The translations under genes and the position numbers were made by a program. From Pedobacter sp. MC2016-15 (GTDB lineage: Bacteria; Bacteroidota; Bacteroidia; Sphingobacteriales; Sphingobacteriaceae): a stretch of 64,000 bases of DNA. Shown piece after piece: positions 60,953 through 64,000 of the stretch. The notes under the pieces are model-generated. The model made no database searches, had not been told where the DNA came from, and saw only the letters and a program-made list of their open reading frames with translations. How positions within the stretch are numbered: the first letter of the stretch is position 1; the number at the start of each line of letters is the position of its first letter. The DNA lies in NCBI RefSeq assembly GCF_026239695.1, contig NZ_JAPIVS010000001.1:372001-436000 (forward strand), in the 5' to 3' direction.

Positions 60953-61945
60953 TTATCCTGCAAGCGTATCATCAATATGTTTCAACTCAGCATCAGTAAA
61001 ATCAAGGTTCTCCAGGCATTTGAGTGAATCCATCAGCTGCTCAGGCCTGCTCGCCCCTACCAGTACAGATGTGATCCTGGCATCACGAAGAATCCAGGCC
61101 AGTGCCATCTGTGCAAGCGTTTGTCCCCTCTCTGAAGCCAGCGTGTTCAAGGCATTCAACTGCTTTAATACCTCCGGCGTAATTGAGGCCTGCTGCAGTG
61201 CGCCCGTCGATTTTGCTGCCCGCGAATCTTCAGGGATACCATGCAGGTATTTATTGGTAAGCAGCCCCTGCGCCAGTGGCGAAAATGGAATACAACCTAC
61301 ACCTTCCTGACCAAGAACATCCAGTAAGCCCTCTTCGATCCACCTTTCAAACATGGAATATTTAGGCTGATGGATCAGACAAGGAGTGCCCATTTCACGT
61401 AGCAGCTTGATTGCTGCTGCTGCTTCAGGAGCTTTATAATTTGATATCCCCACATACAGCGCTTTTCCCTGGCGCACAAAGAGGTCCAGTGTAGCCATCG
61501 TTTCTTCCAGTGGAGTTTCAGGATCCGGACGGTGGTGATAAAAAATATCAACGTAATCCAGCCCCATACGTTTGAGGCTCTGGTCCATACTTGAGACCAG
61601 GTATTTCTTTGATCCCCAATCGCCATACGGTCCGTCCCACATGGTATATCCCGCTTTTGAAGAGATAATCATTTCATCCCGGTAGGAAGCAAAATTCTGT
61701 TTCAGTATCGCCCCAAAATTTTCTTCGGCAGATCCCGGAGGCGGACCATAGTTGTTTGCCAGGTCGAAATGAGTGATACCACTGTCAAAAGCAAGTTTGA
61801 TAATATTGGTAGAGTTCTGAAACTGATCCACATGGCCGAAATTGTGCCACAGGCCCAGTGAGATCGCAGATAGTTTGAGTCCGCTTTTACCACAGCGGCG
61901 GTATTGCATATTTGTATAGCGGTCGGGATGCGCGATATAAGACAT
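60953..61945 (-). CDS. Aldo/keto reductase (L-glyceraldehyde-3-phosphate reductase type)
   Basis: 330 residues of the YghZ/AKR14 group. Catalytic tetrad: Asp in H-F-D-L-A-N-N-Y, the Tyr of that segment, Lys in S-S-K-A-G-Y, and His in F-Y-H-H-R-P-D. The C-terminal NADPH site includes SVLVGASRPEQL. It reduces aldehydes such as methylglyoxal or L-glyceraldehyde 3-phosphate. First gene of the unit with the thioesterase. Confidence 0.93.
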   Translation of the reverse strand: MSYIAHPDRYTNMQYRRCGKSGLKLSAISLGLWHNFGHVDQFQNSTNIIKLAFDSGITHFDLANNYGPPPGSAEENFGAILKQNFASYRDEMIISSKAGYTMWDGPYGDWGSKKYLVSSMDQSLKRMGLDYVDIFYHHRPDPETPLEETMATLDLFVRQGKALYVGISNYKAPEAAAAIKLLREMGTPCLIHQPKYSMFERWIEEGLLDVLGQEGVGCIPFSPLAQGLLTNKYLHGIPEDSRAAKSTGALQQASITPEVLKQLNALNTLASERGQTLAQMALAWILRDARITSVLVGASRPEQLMDSLKCLENLDFTDAELKHIDDTLAG

Positions 61946-62051
61946 AATCTATTAAATGAAAAGAGGATATAACAAAGCAGTGTATGATCAACCGGAAAGA
62001 TTGCTGTACAAATGTTCTGATATACCCTCTTCAGGTTAGGTTGAGCTAATT

Positions 62052-62231
62052 TTACTTAGCCGAATTTTTTTTCTCTGTTACTTCAGCACGAATGTCTTGA
62101 GCAAGAACTTTTAAATCCTGCATTGCTTTACGTACTCTTGTACCTGCAGCACTGTTTCCAGCATTGTAAAACTTCTCTACGTCAGCTTCAACAGAAGCAA
62201 GCAGTTCTTTTAATTTTGTAAATTTTTCCAT
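62052..62231 (-). CDS. Histone H1-like nucleoid protein, 59 residues
   Basis: Reading the minus strand from ATG 62231 gives a 59-residue protein starting MEKFTKLKELLASVEADVEK, with N-A-G-N-S-A-A-G-T-R-V-R-K-A-M-Q-D-L in the centre and E-K-K-N-S-A-K at the end. This matches the Hc1-like protein common in Bacteroidota; the basic, helical chain is thought to bind DNA. A TATATTTG box is 23 bases upstream. Confidence 0.88.
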   Translation of the reverse strand: MEKFTKLKELLASVEADVEKFYNAGNSAAGTRVRKAMQDLKVLAQDIRAEVTEKKNSAK

Positions 62232-62253
62232 GTTTTAAGCTTTAATATGGTGC

Positions 62254-62261
62254 CAAATATA
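62254..62261 (-). promoter_or_regulatory. Putative -7 box of the histone H1-like gene
   Basis: TATATTTG on the minus strand matches TAnnTTTG fully, 23 bases upstream of the start codon. The -33 element is weak (TGCA at the right place instead of TTTG). Confidence 0.45.
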
Positions 62262-62343
62262 TAACTTTTACGAAATAAATGCATACTTACTCATTTTAAA
62301 TGTTTTTTATTTTCTCCCGTGATACTAAAACCTTTTTTTATCG

Positions 62344-62359
62344 TATTCAATATTGAATA
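62344..62359. promoter_or_regulatory. Perfect 16-bp palindrome upstream of the response regulator
   Basis: TATTCAATATTGAATA reads the same on both strands, 20 bases before the ATG at 62380. It may be an operator, but AT-rich palindromes arise by chance more often than GC-rich ones. Confidence 0.35.
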
Positions 62360-62379
62360 GTTAACGCTAAAAATTCTAT

Positions 62380-62742
62380 ATGACAAAACGGATACACATT
62401 GTTGAAGACGACGAAGATATCAGATACATAGTTTGTTACATCCTTACAGAGATGGGTTACGAAGTTACCCTCGCAGATTCCATTTCCGACTTCCGCAGAC
62501 AGCAGGCAGAAGACTTTAAACCAGACCTGCTTCTACTGGATGTCATGCTTCCCGACGGAAACGGACTTGATCTCTGCCACGAACTAAAAAAATCACCCGC
62601 AACACAAGAGGTTCCCGTGATCATCATGTCTGCACATGCCACTGAAGATCAGTCGATCAAACGTTCTGGTGCAGAGGAATTTATCAGTAAACCTTTCAAC
62701 CTGGATGACCTGACGGATCTGATCAGCAAACATTTATCGTGA
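62380..62742 (+). CDS. Single-domain response regulator (CheY-like)
   Basis: 120 residues, a receiver domain only. The acid pocket is V-E-D-D-E-D (about 8-13), the phospho-Asp is 54 in L-L-L-D-V-M-L-P, the switch Ser is in I-I-M-S-A-H, and the Lys is in S-K-P-F (about 104). So all phosphorylation parts are intact. No output domain and no kinase is adjacent; it likely acts by protein contact. Confidence 0.93.
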   Translation: MTKRIHIVEDDEDIRYIVCYILTEMGYEVTLADSISDFRRQQAEDFKPDLLLLDVMLPDGNGLDLCHELKKSPATQEVPVIIMSAHATEDQSIKRSGAEEFISKPFNLDDLTDLISKHLS

Positions 62743-62752
62743 CATTTTTCTT

Positions 62753-62782
62753 ATTGTAATCATTTTTTTCTGTATATATTTG
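62753..62782 (+). promoter_or_regulatory. Putative promoter of the second receiver gene
   Basis: ATTG (62753-62756, one mismatch to TTTG), an 18-base spacer and TATATTTG (62775-62782) lie in the gap between the two receiver genes, 48 bases ahead of the ATG at 62831. So the second gene may have its own promoter. Confidence 0.5.
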
Positions 62783-62830
62783 TCCCACAGGATAAAACCC
62801 TCCGGATTGATCCTGAATGAAAATGATCCT

Positions 62831-63193
62831 ATGAAGAAAAAGATATTGGTGTTAGAGAAGAACAAGGATATCCTTGAATTGATTGATATTATTCTTAGTG
62901 AGGAGGGATATGAGCTTGACCTGATCAGTTCAGATAAAGAAGTTTTTAATCATATCAAAGATTTCGGACCGGATGCCATTTTGCTGGATATTATACACCC
63001 TACAGCAGAAGGTACAGCATTATGCAAGGCTATAAAAGCAGCAGAAGATACCAGTAATATCCCTGTCATCGTACTCTCTACCCATCCTAAGGCTGAAGTA
63101 GTAAAGGAAATATGTGCAGATGAAGTGGTGCCGAAACCTTTTGACGTTTCTTTACTCGTGTCTGTAATTGAGCAGCAGCTAATGATTGCTTAG
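62831..63193 (+). CDS. Receiver-domain protein with a degenerate acid pocket
   Basis: 120 residues from the ATG at 62831 (an upstream in-frame start at 62780 would add 17 unlikely residues). The likely phospho-Asp is 53 in L-L-D-I-I-H-P, and the Thr/Ser and Lys (L-S-T-H; P-K-P-F-D) are present. But the metal-binding pair, which is D-D in the neighbour, is K-N here (LEKNKD). Without it Mg2+ binding and phosphorylation should be weak, so it may be an always-on or phosphorylation-independent partner of the first receiver. Confidence 0.85.
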   Translation: MKKKILVLEKNKDILELIDIILSEEGYELDLISSDKEVFNHIKDFGPDAILLDIIHPTAEGTALCKAIKAAEDTSNIPVIVLSTHPKAEVVKEICADEVVPKPFDVSLLVSVIEQQLMIA

Positions 63194-63210
63194 CCGCTGC
63201 TATCATTTCA

Positions 63211-64000
63211 TTATATATTGTGATGTTTCTTCAGAAATTTCAGGTATTTCTTGTCATCTTCAAAAAGCTGCGCGCCTTCCATCTCATAGGCTTTCAATAA
63301 ATATTCCAGCGCTGCTTTTTCATCGCCCAGTTCATAATATGCTTCTCCAAGACGCAGCAATACAAAAGGATTACTTTCTTCGCCACTGTAAAACTCGTGG
63401 GCTATGAGCAGCTGTTCTTTTGCTTCAGCAAATTTACCCTCATTAAATAAAGCATCGCCAAGAGAGGCAGTGATATATCCTGAGGCTTCCCAATCTTCTT
63501 TTGGATCAGGCAAAACAGCATAGGCCTTTGTAAACCAGTCTGCAGCTACAGCATAGTTCTCGTCATCCATTTCTGCATTACCCTTCTCACAGTACTCATC
63601 CATCAGGCTCTGCTGTTCGTCTGTGAGTTCGTCCTGCTCGTCATCTCCATCCTCTGCAGGCACAAAGTTTCTTTTAAAATCCTCAAAATCCTCATCGGCA
63701 GCCAGTGCAATAAAAAGAAAATCAGGATGTGAATCTGCAAAAACCTTCTTACTACCCAATTTATAGGCAGTTTTGAAATATACCCTCGCATGATCTAAAT
63801 CCTGCAACGCATAATAAATGCTACCTGTTGTGATGAAGTGAACTATATTTTTCACCTCCTCTGTTTTGCTTTTGTCCTGCAGAAATCCGGTCTCTTTCAG
63901 GAAAAAAGGTAATGCTTTTTCCAGCTGACCTGTCTGCTCATAAAAAGCATAGATACTGTCGAGCATAATCGCTCCGACGCTGCAATTCTCTTTGGGATCA
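63211..64000 (-). CDS. TPR-repeat protein, cut by the window edge
   Basis: At least 251 residues from an internal ATG at 63966, but the frame stays open to the window edge, so the true start is likely outside. Four or five TPR-like helix pairs are visible (GSIYYALQDLDHARVYFKTAYKLG split in two helices, YAVAADWFTKAYAVL, FAEAKEQLLIAHEFY, LGEAYYELGDEKAALEYL). Between the first and second is a stretch rich in Asp and Glu (about 100-125). A scaffold role is usual; partners unknown. It is convergent with the receiver gene, 17 bases apart. Confidence 0.82.
   Translation of the reverse strand, partial: DPKENCSVGAIMLDSIYAFYEQTGQLEKALPFFLKETGFLQDKSKTEEVKNIVHFITTGSIYYALQDLDHARVYFKTAYKLGSKKVFADSHPDFLFIALAADEDFEDFKRNFVPAEDGDDEQDELTDEQQSLMDEYCEKGNAEMDDENYAVAADWFTKAYAVLPDPKEDWEASGYITASLGDALFNEGKFAEAKEQLLIAHEFYSGEESNPFVLLRLGEAYYELGDEKAALEYLLKAYEMEGAQLFEDDKKYLKFLKKHHNI

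Noticed and set aside
1..64000. tRNA, rRNA and insertion sequences
   Set aside because: I looked for CCA-ended cloverleaf regions, conserved rRNA words and transposase motifs and saw none; a tRNA scan would settle the first.

Overview
The window looks like chromosomal DNA of a Bacteroidota bacterium, most probably of the Chitinophaga/Chitinophagaceae type. The evidence is a SusC/SusD outer-membrane import pair, two ECF sigma factors of which one is paired with a FecR anti-sigma protein, several DUF5686/CarboxypepD_reg and lipoprotein genes, a 59-residue histone H1-like protein, and promoter-like elements of the Bacteroidota type (-33 TTTG, -7 TAnnTTTG). No rRNA, tRNA, CRISPR array, transposase or prophage was seen. 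The genus assignment is inference.

Layout. (1) 1-11.3 kb, accessory: three paralogous 84-94 residue proteins with a conserved C-x6-C motif, a two-domain GT2 glycosyltransferase, a single-domain GT2 paralogue, a frameshifted GT4 glycosyltransferase, a SusC/SusD pair and a retropepsin-FKBP fusion. (2) 11.7-17.7 kb: Crp/Fnr regulator, MauE/DoxX-like membrane protein, M20 amidohydrolase, DUF4397 lipoprotein, a two-gene UxaA-type dehydratase and a divergent AraC regulator. (3) 17.7-20.7 kb: an ECF sigma factor and FecR in unusual order, flanked by three small proteins that look like the detached N-terminal domain of FecR. (4) 20.9-25 kb: XRE regulator, an Rpn-type nuclease gene with a very good intragenic promoter and internal start, a separate gene like its C-terminal module, a DUF6965-like gene, DinB and WYL proteins; two of these genes have partial copies of their own 3' ends behind them. 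(5) 25-27.5 kb: a DAACS symporter and a sigma factor with a membrane partner. (6) 27.5-37 kb: a compact cluster with a sulfite-oxidase-like molybdoenzyme, cytochrome c, YeiH transporter, FAD oxidoreductase, two DoxX-like membrane proteins and a cyanophycinase-like hydrolase, best read as a candidate reduced-sulfur oxidation operon. (7) 37-44.6 kb: structured tandem repeats, DUF1269 protein, small proteins, a solute-binding-type protein without signal peptide, DUF92 protein, an outer-membrane barrel and a DUF5686 protein. (8) 44.8-51.7 kb: TolC-RND-adaptor-AraC efflux operon. (9) 51.9-64 kb: methyltransferase and UbiA-like pair, HIBADH-type dehydrogenase, RES/Xre toxin-antitoxin operon with a clear operator, M1 and C1 peptidases, CobW GTPase, thioesterase, aldo/keto reductase, histone H1-like protein, two receiver proteins and a TPR protein running off the edge.

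The strongest candidates for undescribed biology are the Rpn locus with its internal promoter and detached C-terminal module, the FecR-N-like small proteins around the sigma/FecR pair, the Cys-pair small proteins linked to GT2 enzymes, and the sulfur-type redox cluster. All functional statements rest on reading motifs by eye; no database search or structure prediction was run.
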